This document shows, in pieces, positions 8,891-18,260 of a stretch of 64,000 nt of DNA (positions within the stretch are counted from its first letter, which is position 1; every line of letters begins with the position of its first letter). Source of the stretch: CAZKWG01 sp964615375 (GTDB taxonomy: Bacteria; Myxococcota_A; UBA796; CAZKWG01). A program made the translations under genes and the position numbers. The notes under the pieces are model-generated. The model had not been told where the DNA came from, searched no databases, and saw nothing but the letters and a program-made list of their open reading frames with translations. Location: contig CAZTOW010000021.1 of assembly GCA_964615375.1 (NCBI GenBank), positions 62,001-126,000 on the forward strand, in the 5' to 3' direction.

Positions 8891-11800
8891 CTACCATGGC
8901 CCCCATGACAAGAGCGTGCCCTCGAATACCCCCGTGATGGACCCGTCGTCATCGATAGAGATGGGGTAGATCCAGCGGGCATCCCCGAGATCGAGCGGCC
9001 TGGCGCGCAGCTTTGGCGGCCCAGCGTCGAGGCTGAGCTCGATGGTCCCTCCAGCGCTCGTCTCCACGATCGCGCGGCGCCCGCTCCCGCTGAGCGCGAA
9101 CAAGGCGACAAACGGCCCATCAACGGAGAGCAGCTCCGCACCAGACGGGAGCGCCCGGACGATCAGCCGACCATCGCTCTCCAAGGTGACCGCGCGATCA
9201 CCGCTGGCCATCACCGCCCGCGGCACGGACGAGATCTGCCACCGGGCGACGAGTCGGCCTCCACGGTCATGCACCTCACCCCAACCAGATGAACGGCCAG
9301 GCCAGCTCACCACCATCGTGTGCCCGACCCAGACCACACGATCCTCATCGAAAACCTGCCCTGCCCACTCGATCTCGCCCCAGATACCCTTCGGCTCACG
9401 CTCCAACAGACGGAGTTCTCCGCCTGTCGAGAGCCATCCCCATCGCAACAACCCATCGTGCAGGGTGGGGGGTTGACGCGCCGCGACCGATTGGTCGAGG
9501 CTCGGCGACGTGATCACCTCCAGGGTCCGTCCGTCGATGCTGACCCGCGAGAGCGAGTCGACCTGGTTGGGATGCGCGATGAGCAGCTCGTCGCGCTCGC
9601 CGTCGATCGCCACCACCGCCCCACCGTCGCCGCAGAGGCTCTGGAGCTGACCCACACAGAGATCCCGTCGCGTGGTGGGGGCCACGCCGGTCACCACGAC
9701 AAAGTCCCCCTCGCGGCTCAGCGCCCGCGCAGTGGGGCGCTGCGTTCCAGCGGTGAAGCCCTCGACCTCACGCTGTGCCTGGTCCAGCCACTCGTTGAGG
9801 GAGACATCGCCATTCCCGTCGAGGTCCGCAGAAAAACTGGAGAGTCCGGAAGCCAGGGCAGATGTGAACAGCCCACCGGCGGCGTCCTCGTCCTCCCAGG
9901 CCGCCTGCCACGAGGCCGAGGCGACGAGCGCCTGCACTCCAAGACCGCGATCATGCTCCAAGAAGGGCAGCGCTTCGGCCTGGCGCGCCCCGGACACCTG
10001 CCTCGTGGCCCTGGGACCACGACCACCCTCGCCGCCAAGACTGACGCCTGCTGCGGACCCAGGACCCGCGTGGCACGCGTCGATCACCAGGAGACGCTGC
10101 AGGGCTGGAGTCCTGGCGAAGATGGCCTCCAGGCTCGCGTAGGAGATCCCCGTCGCACCCGGGTCATCAGGTCGCAGTGTGCTCGGCGCGAAGTACCAGT
10201 TTCCATTGTCGTCGCTCAGCCCGTGCCCAGACACCGCGAGGATGACGAGGTCATCCGGTCCCGCGTCGGCGACCCGCGCAGCCAGCGCGGACACGGACTC
10301 CCGGGTCACAGCTGGCCCCTCGAGGAAGACCGGTGCAGGATTGTCTGCGGGCAGGTTGGTAGAGCTCTTGATCGCTGCCCAGAGGCCGTGGACGTCCTCC
10401 ACGGTCCAATTCAGCTTCTTCAGCTCATCGTACGACTCGACGGCCACCCCGAGGAACCAGACGCGCCGACCCACGACGCCGGGTACGAGCACATCGAAGC
10501 GCCTCGGGAAGGAGCGGCGGCCGAGCGCGTCGACCGCGACGACGTCCACCCGGTTCGAGCCGACACGCAGCGGCACATCCAGGGGACCCCAGCGTCCGGT
10601 GGTGGCGCCGGAGACGTTCAACGACTCAACCCCACGCCACGGGACGCCGTTGACACGCACGTCCAGCTTGTAGGGGCCCGACACACCACCGGTCTCGATC
10701 GGATCGAGCCGAAGTGTTCGATCATGCCCGTTCAACGCGGCCCCTGCGGCGACTATCTCCGGTCGCTCGGACGCGTCGACCCAGGTCTGCCCCATGCGGT
10801 CACGCCAGACCTCGGTCTCCTGGCGTACGCGCTCCACATAGTCCCCGTCTGCGTACCCGAGCCTCTCCAGCACCTCGCCGGGCTGGTGGAGCCAGGGGTC
10901 CAACCAGGACGCAGGGAGCACGGCGCCGTCAGCCTCGCGAAACGCCAGGAGGTCGAGCCCCGGGGGGGTCGCCTTGTAGATGCCATCGGACAGGACAACG
11001 GCATAGTCGCGTGCTCCGACGGGGAAGAGGGTACCGATGTGCTCGTGCCAGCCGCGCGCGCCATGAATCTCGACGGCGCCGCTGTCCAGGAGGATGAACA
11101 GTCGCTTGCTGCCTTGCGTCAGAGCGATGTCGACGATTCGGCTGTCGCTGTTGGGCGATACGCCATAGCAGGTACCATAGGTCGTATCCATGACCGGATC
11201 GATGTCTTCGTCGGGGATGGACAGACACACACGATCGCTGGTCGCGAGCGCGAGCCCCGTGCCGTCTGGAGCCGCGGCGATCCGCTCGAAGCTCAGCCCC
11301 TCGGCGTCGGCAGGGAGCTCGGCCGCGCTCAGTGGATCGGGGCTGACACGGCCTGGGCGGAGTCGGACCACGTCGCGGGTCCGCTTCCAGTCATCCACGC
11401 TGTCGCCGCACGCTCGAATTGCGATCACCGACCGGTCCCGTGGATCGACAGCCACGTCGGCGAGCTCGCACAGGCCGCCCTCGGGCAGGGTCCAGCGAGC
11501 CAGCTCGCCCTTGCGCACGTCGGTGAGCAGCAGCTCGGAGGCCGGCCCTCCCGCGCTGCACAATCCAGGATCCGGCGACGGGCCCCAGGCGCATGTGCCG
11601 GCCACGGCGAGCAGATCTCCGGCCGCGTCCGCCTCCCAGCCACCGCCGCGGGCTGGCAGCAGGGCCAGGGGCGCCGAGTTCGAGGCGGCCCCGAACCGCG
11701 CCCCATCGTGTGACAGGATGCCCAGCCCCGCACCGTCAAAAGCGGCGAACCATCGGCCCATCACCCCAGCCAGGAGCGCGGGCTGCTCCGCGGCCATCGC

Positions 11801-12628
11801 GCCCTTCGAGACGGGGAGCAGGCCGCTGGTGGCGGGCCCATAGGTCGCCGCGTCCAGGTCCCACCGCGCGCCGTCCAGGCCCAGTCCGAACACCAGGACG
11901 TGCCGCCCATCCGATGAGATCTGCAATCGATTGCCCTGATCTTCGAGACGAACGCCCAGTGATCGTCCGACGCTCAGGTCCGACGCCACCAGGAGCTGTA
12001 GCGGCGCCCCCCAGCGGCGGCGCTCCCGCGCCCCCGCGTACACGCCCCCCTCAAGCCCAGCCGCGAGCAAGCTCCCGTCCGGCGAGAACGCGAGCCGTGC
12101 ACTTCCAGAGGGAAATGGCCTGCGGGTCTCCAGCATGCCGAGACAACGCCCGTCGGCTGGCTGCTTTGCCCCGGTCTTCACGATCCCGAGCCAGTCGTCG
12201 GCGGCTATCGCGACGCGATCGCCACCAGGCGACAGCGCGACGCCTCCAGCTCCCACCTCCAGGGTACAGCGCAGCACCTCCTGCCTCCCGCGCGACACGA
12301 CGAGCGTGCGGTCCGACGCCTGCGCGAGGAGCCCGGCGCGGGCGTCGCAAGGCTCGATCTCCTCCGCGCACTCGCGCGGTACGCCATCCCCTGGAGAGCT
12401 TCGTCGGGTCTTTTCCTCAATGAGCAGCCCGCTCTCGATGTCCCAGACCCGACGCTGGCTCTCCGTGGTCTGGACGAGCTGTCGCCCATCGAAGGAGAAA
12501 CGCAGCGTCGAGAACAGTGGCTCAACGGCGATCTGGAAGACGAGATCCAGATCTTCTGGACCCTCTTCTGCACGCGCAGGCGCGCTCAGCAGCCATCCGA
12601 GAAGCAGCGCGGCGCGGCCGAGGCTCAT
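8891..12628 (-). CDS. giant exported WD40-like / caspase fusion protein
   Basis: A 1245-residue protein with a signal peptide (AALLLGWLLSAPARA). Residues ~30-600 hold WD40-like propeller repeats (FSFDGRQLVQTTE, LAFSPDGSLLAAG, LQISSDGRHVLVFG). Residues ~630-730 are a beta-sandwich-like linker of the type often placed before caspase domains (RVNGVPWRG.., RVGSNRVDVVAVDALGR). The caspase domain follows at ~735-960: WFLGVAVESYD, His802 in AVSGHGLSD and Cys852 in VIDACHAG. A second propeller-like region ends the protein (~990-1245). This architecture suggests a peptidase whose propellers sense or dock a ligand. The start ATG overlaps the stop of the upstream gene as ATGA. A propeller on both sides of an exported caspase is unusual. 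Function is unknown beyond the predicted peptidase. Confidence 0.88.
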   Translation of the reverse strand: MSLGRAALLLGWLLSAPARAEEGPEDLDLVFQIAVEPLFSTLRFSFDGRQLVQTTESQRRVWDIESGLLIEEKTRRSSPGDGVPRECAEEIEPCDARAGLLAQASDRTLVVSRGRQEVLRCTLEVGAGGVALSPGGDRVAIAADDWLGIVKTGAKQPADGRCLGMLETRRPFPSGSARLAFSPDGSLLAAGLEGGVYAGARERRRWGAPLQLLVASDLSVGRSLGVRLEDQGNRLQISSDGRHVLVFGLGLDGARWDLDAATYGPATSGLLPVSKGAMAAEQPALLAGVMGRWFAAFDGAGLGILSHDGARFGAASNSAPLALLPARGGGWEADAAGDLLAVAGTCAWGPSPDPGLCSAGGPASELLLTDVRKGELARWTLPEGGLCELADVAVDPRDRSVIAIRACGDSVDDWKRTRDVVRLRPGRVSPDPLSAAELPADAEGLSFERIAAAPDGTGLALATSDRVCLSIPDEDIDPVMDTTYGTCYGVSPNSDSRIVDIALTQGSKRLFILLDSGAVEIHGARGWHEHIGTLFPVGARDYAVVLSDGIYKATPPGLDLLAFREADGAVLPASWLDPWLHQPGEVLERLGYADGDYVERVRQETEVWRDRMGQTWVDASERPEIVAAGAALNGHDRTLRLDPIETGGVSGPYKLDVRVNGVPWRGVESLNVSGATTGRWGPLDVPLRVGSNRVDVVAVDALGRRSFPRRFDVLVPGVVGRRVWFLGVAVESYDELKKLNWTVEDVHGLWAAIKSSTNLPADNPAPVFLEGPAVTRESVSALAARVADAGPDDLVILAVSGHGLSDDNGNWYFAPSTLRPDDPGATGISYASLEAIFARTPALQRLLVIDACHAGPGSAAGVSLGGEGGRGPRATRQVSGARQAEALPFLEHDRGLGVQALVASASWQAAWEDEDAAGGLFTSALASGLSSFSADLDGNGDVSLNEWLDQAQREVEGFTAGTQRPTARALSREGDFVVVTGVAPTTRRDLCVGQLQSLCGDGGAVVAIDGERDELLIAHPNQVDSLSRVSIDGRTLEVITSPSLDQSVAARQPPTLHDGLLRWGWLSTGGELRLLEREPKGIWGEIEWAGQVFDEDRVVWVGHTMVVSWPGRSSGWGEVHDRGGRLVARWQISSVPRAVMASGDRAVTLESDGRLIVRALPSGAELLSVDGPFVALFALSGSGRRAIVETSAGGTIELSLDAGPPKLRARPLDLGDARWIYPISIDDDGSITGVFEGTLLSWGPW

Positions 12629-15504
12629 GGCTGAACGCCTGCCGCATCACACGCGAACCCATCGCCGAGGTACAGTTCTTCCGCCGGATGCGCACGTGCG
12701 GCCTCCGCGATGAACTGCTTGTGCCGCCAGCACGCCTTGAGCTCGTACTGTTTGCGATCCCACTTCGCCCAGGTCCTCGCCAGGATGCGCTGGTACTCGA
12801 CGCCCGTGTCGTTGAGCCGCTTGCCCTCGTCGCTCTTCGAGCCATCCCAGCCGTGGCTGCCCCAGCCGATGAACTCGTCTGGATCGATGACCATGACCGT
12901 GTGGCCGACGCACTCGTTGGTGCTGGGGCGGATCCCCTGCCAGACCAGGACATCGCCCGTCTGGAAGGGCTCGCCCAGGCAGCTCACGAAGCTCTCCTTC
13001 ATGAGCGTGCTGTCCGGGGTCAACGCCTCGTTGCAGGAGCCACGAGCCTCGTCGAACATCTGCGCGGTCGGCTGAAAGCCTTGCTGCCATGTGCTTGACG
13101 TGTACGGCAACCCGGCGCGGGTGAACGCGAACCAGATGGCCCGGGAGCAGTCTATCCCGTAGGCCAGGTTCTCGGCGTCGGTGGCCTCGGACCAGCTGTG
13201 CTGGCGGTACGGGACACCATCGGTCTCGCGCTTGTGGGTCAGGTACTCGGCCTGCTTCAGCACCTTGTAGAGCGCCGTGTCCTGATCCGCTGGCAGATAA
13301 GGCGTGATGTCGAAGTTCGCGACCGTGTACTCGCGGGCCGTGGCGCCGGCGTCGCAGCTTCCGGTGTCGGCGTCAGCGGTCACGTTGGCCACGGCGCGGA
13401 AGGGGAGGTGCGAGAGCGTCCAGGGGTTGACGGCGCTCTTTACCTGCGTGACGGCCTTCGCGCCCCCGGTGACATAGCGCGCGAGCGTCGCCTCGAGCGC
13501 GTCCCCGAGCCCCTTCGCGCCGGGTCGGGTCGGATCGGACGCCGCCAGCAGGCTCCAGTTGATGTTCGTGTCGCGGAGCGCGCCAAAGACCAAGATGTCC
13601 TCAACCGCGCCGAGCGGCGGCACGGCCTGGAAGATCTGGCCGGCGTCGAGCGGCGTCCACTTGCCGCCCGGCGGCAGCTCCAACGCGCGGCCATCCTGGG
13701 GCATGGCCAGGATCGCGCCGTCGCTGGACAGGATGAGTCCACCTATGCGCAGTGTCTCCGAGGCGTGTGTGTTGCGAACCTCCACCGCCCACTGGCCGCA
13801 CCGAGGGATCTGCTGTTCGAAATTGGGGCAGCTCTGCACCCAGCCCGACGGGTCGCCGCGCGGCACGACGCGCACCTCCAGCGTCGCGTCATCCTGAAAG
13901 ACGCCCGCGGTGCTCCCCCTCACCGCGAGCAGAGCCTGCTGGCGCGCGTGCTGGACCAGCGTGGTCCGCACCTGGCCGGCCTGCGCGGCGGCGTCCTGCG
14001 TGAACACGTTCCGCGTGACGCCCTCCGGGCCGCGCAGGCGCAGCGCGCCGTCCTTGCCCTGCAGCAGCGTGAACGGCGCGCGGTCCTGCCAGACCAGCGT
14101 GGTGGCGGACTCGGGATCGCCAGCGATGGCCATCGTGATCGTGTCGCGCGTCGCGGCGGGCACGCTCGCGTCGAAGCCCACCGCGAGTCGCCAGCTCTCC
14201 GGGCCGGGCAGCGAGAGCACCGCGAGGTCGCCTGGCGTCAGCGGCGTCGTCGGGCCCGGCCCTACCAGCCGCGCGCTCGCGTGGAGCCCGTCGTAGCGCT
14301 CGACGCGCAGGGTGGCCTTCGCCTTTGCAGGCTCGCGCGCGTCCTCGCGGGTGGCTTCTCCCGGGTAGACCCTGAGCTCGGCGCCCACGCCCCAGCCGGG
14401 GAGCGGGGCTCCCTCCAGGCTGATTGCGTCCCCCGCGGCGACGACCTCCCAGCCCAGCGGTCGCCCGCGGCGCGTCTCGCCGAAGGCCACGCGGTCGAGC
14501 GCGCCCTGGGCCAGCGGGAACTGCTGACGGTCGCTCATCTGCTCGATTCGACGCGGGATCTGGCGGCCCACCTGACCCCAGGTCACGGGCCCTTCGGCGG
14601 CGCCCAGCACGTCCACCAGCGCGCTCGTGAAGTAGCCGAGCCCCTCGTCCGGCGGCTCCAGCGCCAGCGATCCGTCTCGCGCCGCGCTCATCACGACGAG
14701 GCCGGGCAGGCTCGCAGGGGTCAGGTAGTCGCCATCACCGCCGGGCGTCTCGGCGGGCTCGTCCGGCAGATCCGGGCGGATTACCTGCTTCTCGCGCGCG
14801 CCGACGCCTCGAGACAGCCCGCCCGAGGTGCAGGCGTCGAGCAGCAGCGTGATGTCGTCGGTCTTCTCGTGCAGCCGCGCCAGCATCGCGTTCAGCTCGT
14901 CGTCGCGCAGCACGCCGACGTTCGGCGTCCAGGAGTCGTGCAGCAGGAAGGCCTCATCTTTCTCATCGGCCTCATCCCGGCTGCGGTCGGGGACCTGGGT
15001 GCCGTGGCCCGAGTAGTAGAAGACGGTGGTGTCCCCAGGCTGGGCGCGGGCGATCAGCGCCTCCTCGAAGGCCAGCTTCACGGCGGACAAGGTAGCGTCA
15101 CCGTCGCGCAGCACGCAGACGTTCTCCGCGGGGAAGCCGTAGCCGGTCTGGGGGTCGGTGAGCAGTCGGTAGATAGCCTCGATGTCTCGCGGGGGACCGC
15201 GAAGATCGGGGATGAGGTCGCTCTGGTAGTCCCCCACGCCGACCAGCAGGGCGAGACGGTGCTTGCCGTCCTTCGCCACCGCGGCCTTCGAGAGATCGCA
15301 GCCCAGCGCGAGAGCGGGCCCCTGCGCGACCTCGGACGTGGTGGTGGCCCCCGAGGTGGCGGCCCCCGAGGTGGCGGCCCCCGAGATAGGTGACGGCGCG
15401 ACCGCGCCCGCCGACCCTGAGCCGTGCTGGGGCGGCGCATGATCGTCTGAGCAGCCCGCGAGCAAGGTGGCCATGAGCGTGACACTGGCGATTACTCTGA
15501 ACAT
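12625..15504 (-). CDS. lipoprotein with caspase domain and C-terminal NlpC/P60-like domain
   Basis: A 959-residue lipoprotein; the ATG at 15504 gives a signal peptide with lipobox LLAGC (Cys18). A low-complexity Ser/Gly/Ala/Thr linker (~23-60) contains a 15-bp tandem repeat. A caspase domain spans ~80-290, with the first strand HRLALLVGVGDYQ, His157 in YYSGHGTQ and Cys215 in LLLDACTSGG. A beta-rich middle (~330-690) has no clear family. The C-terminal ~200 residues look like an NlpC/P60 peptidase: Cys786 in YGIDCSRAIW, His868 in CVGHTVMVID and a further His in GWGSHGWDG. Thus two cysteine peptidases sit in one chain, one able to cut proteins and one that could cut peptidoglycan stem peptides. 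It heads the operon and overlaps the next gene by ATGA. The fusion is read directly; catalytic competence is inferred. Confidence 0.88.
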   Translation of the reverse strand: MFRVIASVTLMATLLAGCSDDHAPPQHGSGSAGAVAPSPISGAATSGAATSGATTTSEVAQGPALALGCDLSKAAVAKDGKHRLALLVGVGDYQSDLIPDLRGPPRDIEAIYRLLTDPQTGYGFPAENVCVLRDGDATLSAVKLAFEEALIARAQPGDTTVFYYSGHGTQVPDRSRDEADEKDEAFLLHDSWTPNVGVLRDDELNAMLARLHEKTDDITLLLDACTSGGLSRGVGAREKQVIRPDLPDEPAETPGGDGDYLTPASLPGLVVMSAARDGSLALEPPDEGLGYFTSALVDVLGAAEGPVTWGQVGRQIPRRIEQMSDRQQFPLAQGALDRVAFGETRRGRPLGWEVVAAGDAISLEGAPLPGWGVGAELRVYPGEATREDAREPAKAKATLRVERYDGLHASARLVGPGPTTPLTPGDLAVLSLPGPESWRLAVGFDASVPAATRDTITMAIAGDPESATTLVWQDRAPFTLLQGKDGALRLRGPEGVTRNVFTQDAAAQAGQVRTTLVQHARQQALLAVRGSTAGVFQDDATLEVRVVPRGDPSGWVQSCPNFEQQIPRCGQWAVEVRNTHASETLRIGGLILSSDGAILAMPQDGRALELPPGGKWTPLDAGQIFQAVPPLGAVEDILVFGALRDTNINWSLLAASDPTRPGAKGLGDALEATLARYVTGGAKAVTQVKSAVNPWTLSHLPFRAVANVTADADTGSCDAGATAREYTVANFDITPYLPADQDTALYKVLKQAEYLTHKRETDGVPYRQHSWSEATDAENLAYGIDCSRAIWFAFTRAGLPYTSSTWQQGFQPTAQMFDEARGSCNEALTPDSTLMKESFVSCLGEPFQTGDVLVWQGIRPSTNECVGHTVMVIDPDEFIGWGSHGWDGSKSDEGKRLNDTGVEYQRILARTWAKWDRKQYELKACWRHKQFIAEAARAHPAEELYLGDGFACDAAGVQP
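15341..15385. repeat. 3 x 15-bp tandem repeat in lipoprotein linker
   Basis: Three consecutive 15-bp units, the last two identical (GTGGCGGCCCCCGAG) and the first with one change. On the minus strand they encode repeated S-G-A-A/T-T linker residues in the caspase/NlpC lipoprotein, between the lipobox and the caspase domain. In-frame units allow the linker length to vary by replication slippage without breaking the gene. Confidence 0.85.
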
Positions 15505-15606
15505 ATTTAGCCCCAGCTCCGATGAGCCAGATCTTACCACAGCGCACCTCCAACAATGGAAATCAACCGGTCGATGGTAGCATCGTCGCTGACCTTAGGA
15601 GTTCGC

Positions 15607-17478
15607 GTGCTCCCGCTCCTGGCCCTGATGACCTGCCCCACGGCGCTCGCCCTACCCCAGGCCACCTGCCTGAGCTGCCTGGACGGCGGCGACGACAGCC
15701 GCGAGCTGCTCTACCGCGCCTCGCGCGCCGATCCGCTGGTGCTGGAGTGGCGCGGGAGCTGGCCTGACGTCGGGCGCGATCACATCCGACTCTACCTGGG
15801 CAACCCGAGCCTGAGCGCCTCGCTCCCCGATCGTGGACTGGTCCCCGAGGCGGGTGCGCTCCGCGTCGAGCTGCCGCCCGCCGAGGTCGGTCGAGGTACG
15901 CTCATCGCGGTCCTGGTCCGCGAGAAGTCCAATGGCAAGGCCGAGGAGGTCCTATCCTGGGAGGTCTTTCGCCTGCTCGACCCCGAGACGCACGCCGCCC
16001 AGCTCGCGGGTCCGGCGCCGCACGCCGACTGGGAGCTCGACCTCACGCCGAGCGTGCTGCGCACGATCCGCGCCGGCCAGCCCCTGCCGCGCGCCCAGGG
16101 CGAACAGGTGGTGTGGTGGTCGCTGGTGGACCAGCCGCTGGACGACCTGGACCTGGACGGCGCCAGCACCGGGCTGCCCGGCCTCAGCGTAACCGTCTCC
16201 CAGCCCTGGCGGCGCCGCGACGAGACCTGGCAGGACGCCGTGCGCTCGGTGATCGGCGCGGACGAAGGGCATCGCGTGCGATACGGAGAGCTGAGCTGGA
16301 CCGAGCAGCCCGACGTGCCCGTGGCCGACGCCTCCAAGGAGCGCATTGCGTACTACTACGCCGCGATCACGATGCACACCAACGCGGGCTTCCATCGCTA
16401 CGAGAACAAGGAGATGCTGGTCGGTCTGGGCCTCGGTGAGGGCGGGCGCTTCAGCCACGAGACCAGCGCCAACCTGGCCAGCCCCGACGACCCGCGCCTG
16501 TGGTCGGGCTACAGCATGCGCGAGCTGAGCGAAGATCCGCGCCTGCTCAGCCTGCTCGCAGATCAGGTGGGCAACGGGGAGCCCGTGCCTGGCCTGCCCA
16601 CCGGCCTGGGGCGCACGGACGGCGACGGCGGGCGGCCCACCTGGGAGCTGGGCTTCACGACACGCATCCAACGATGGGAGCAGGTCGCGGGCAAGCCGGA
16701 CGCCAAGGCCGTCATCAAGGCCATCGACGTCGTCGCGACGCGGCACGGGATCGCGGCGCCGCGGGTCCAGGGCGCCGATGAGCCTGGGATCGTGGCAAGG
16801 CTGGAGCGCGCGCTGGGCGGAGATGGGACGGACCCGCTGTCCTTCGGAGATCTCCCCGAGGGCTGGCGGCTCGCGCTGCCGGTCGCGGATCCCAACACGC
16901 GGATGGGATCGCTTCAGCTCAGCCGCGGCAAACCGACGCTGGCCCAACGTGTGGGGACGCCGCTGCCGGTGAACGCCCTGTACCAGCTCGGTCAGCTCGC
17001 CCAGAGCGGGGCCCTGCCCTCGGTCGCGGTGGAATCCGTGAAGCCCACCCCGCCCCCCGCCGATCCGCAGGGGCTGGAGGCGCAGACCCGCTTCCTGGTC
17101 TCCGCCGATCTGCGCGCTGGGGCGCTGTACCGGGACGCGCCCCTGGCCGGACGTCAGCGCGAGATCATCCCCATCGACGCCTACGCCCAGTACGTCGTGC
17201 AGATCGCGGTGCTGTTGGAGCGTGAGCTGGTCGTCGCGCAACCGAACGTCGAGACGCAGCCCGAGATCGGCGCGGTCATCCCACCGCCTCCGCCGCGCCA
17301 GGGCCTGTTGGAGAAGGTCTCGGGATGGATCGGCGTGTCCCCAGGCATATTGACGACCGGGCTCGGCGCGTTGGGCGTGATCGCGGTCCTGGTGCTGCTG
17401 CATATGACCGGACTGGGAAAGGTGTTGAGTCGGGTGGCGATGCTGGTGCTGCCGAAGCCGAAGGATCCGAAGAGCTGA
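15607..17478 (+). CDS. exported protein with C-terminal membrane anchor, divergent to caspase operon
   Basis: A 623-residue protein of unknown function. The GTG at 15607 is chosen because AGGAG lies five bases upstream and it starts a compact signal peptide (LPLLALMTCPTALA); an ATG at 15556 or 15574 is possible. The mature N-terminus has a CLSCLDGGDD motif. Two strand-rich segments (about 25-110 and 150-200) are followed by a middle region with a YYYAAITMHTNAGFHRYENK stretch and a helical part. A proline-rich segment (IPPPPPRQG) precedes a transmembrane helix near residue 590 (LGALGVIAVLVLLHM) and a basic tail. This is a large extracytoplasmic domain with a C-terminal anchor. It is divergently transcribed from the caspase lipoprotein, with only about 100 bp between starts, so the two sides probably share a control region. 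Confidence 0.8.
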   Translation: MLPLLALMTCPTALALPQATCLSCLDGGDDSRELLYRASRADPLVLEWRGSWPDVGRDHIRLYLGNPSLSASLPDRGLVPEAGALRVELPPAEVGRGTLIAVLVREKSNGKAEEVLSWEVFRLLDPETHAAQLAGPAPHADWELDLTPSVLRTIRAGQPLPRAQGEQVVWWSLVDQPLDDLDLDGASTGLPGLSVTVSQPWRRRDETWQDAVRSVIGADEGHRVRYGELSWTEQPDVPVADASKERIAYYYAAITMHTNAGFHRYENKEMLVGLGLGEGGRFSHETSANLASPDDPRLWSGYSMRELSEDPRLLSLLADQVGNGEPVPGLPTGLGRTDGDGGRPTWELGFTTRIQRWEQVAGKPDAKAVIKAIDVVATRHGIAAPRVQGADEPGIVARLERALGGDGTDPLSFGDLPEGWRLALPVADPNTRMGSLQLSRGKPTLAQRVGTPLPVNALYQLGQLAQSGALPSVAVESVKPTPPPADPQGLEAQTRFLVSADLRAGALYRDAPLAGRQREIIPIDAYAQYVVQIAVLLERELVVAQPNVETQPEIGAVIPPPPPRQGLLEKVSGWIGVSPGILTTGLGALGVIAVLVLLHMTGLGKVLSRVAMLVLPKPKDPKS

Positions 17479-17491
17479 GCGCCCGCGCGGC

Positions 17492-18253
17492 TCACCCCCT
17501 GAACCACCGCTCCCGGTGCCACTTCAGGTACCCCAGGTGCCCGTCGGCCAGCCCCCGCACGCGCAGCGGACCATCCACTCCCAGCTTGACCCGATCCTCC
17601 TCGCCCAGCCGCCCCGACACCACGACCCGCCCATCGTCCTCGACCGTGACAAACCCCAGGTCAAACACCGCATCCAGGTTCGGCGCCAGCAACAGCCCGT
17701 TGTAGACATCCAGCCGCTCCGCGTCGCTCTCGCAGTCCGCCCAGCGCTTGATGTGGCTGGCGCGCAGCAGCTCGGGCACGGCCAGCCCGGTGACCGCACA
17801 GCGCCCCTGCCAGTAGTCCAGCAGACCGGCGCGGAAGATGTTCTGGCCGACGCGCTGCACGACGAGGCGCTCGGCCTCCGTGCTCTTCGGCATCGTGGCG
17901 GTGCTGCGCTCGAAGGCGCGCAACAGCTCGTCAGGCAGCGTGCGGGAGAGCTGCCAGGCGCGTCGGAGCAGGAGGTGCAGCGCCGGGATGCTGGTGGCGC
18001 TGCGCGCGCCGATGGCCCCGGGCGGCAGCGGGTGGGTGAACGCTGCGCCCAGCTCGCCGAGCGCGCGCAGCACGTTGTGCTGGGAGACCGCCACCAGGTA
18101 CAGCCCATCGCCGACCGCGCCGAGCCAGACGAGCAGCGGGGCCTGGCTGCTCGCGAAGGAGAGCCAGCCGCCCACGGGCGGGCGCGCGAGGTCAAAGCCG
18201 CTGTCCTCGGCGGCCTGCTCCAGGCGGGTGCGGGCGATGGGGGAGAGGATCAT
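17492..18253 (-). CDS. HNH endonuclease-domain protein
   Basis: A 253-residue protein. The ATG at 18253 is chosen because it begins just after the rhuM stop and the upstream part of the open frame is compositionally a shadow of rhuM. The C-terminal half is an HNH endonuclease fold of the HNH_2 type found in restriction-like proteins: Cys152 in GRCAVTG, then LLRASHIKRWADC, then the NGLLLAPNLDAVFDLGFVTV segment that carries the N and H-equivalent positions. The N-terminal half (residues 1-120) has strands of unknown function and could be a DNA-recognition or sensor domain. It likely cuts DNA with a metal ion. It lies in an operon with rhuM and is part of a worn defence or mobile segment. Confidence 0.8.
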   Translation of the reverse strand: MILSPIARTRLEQAAEDSGFDLARPPVGGWLSFASSQAPLLVWLGAVGDGLYLVAVSQHNVLRALGELGAAFTHPLPPGAIGARSATSIPALHLLLRRAWQLSRTLPDELLRAFERSTATMPKSTEAERLVVQRVGQNIFRAGLLDYWQGRCAVTGLAVPELLRASHIKRWADCESDAERLDVYNGLLLAPNLDAVFDLGFVTVEDDGRVVVSGRLGEEDRVKLGVDGPLRVRGLADGHLGYLKWHRERWFRG

Positions 18254-18260
18254 CACGGGC

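Noticed and set aside
9320..11713. 797-codon plus-strand frame opposite the WD40/caspase gene
   Set aside because: Shadow composition; the opposite strand has a signal peptide, propeller repeats and a caspase dyad.
13198..15393. 731-codon plus-strand frame opposite the caspase/NlpC lipoprotein
   Set aside because: No protein features; the minus strand is clearly coding.
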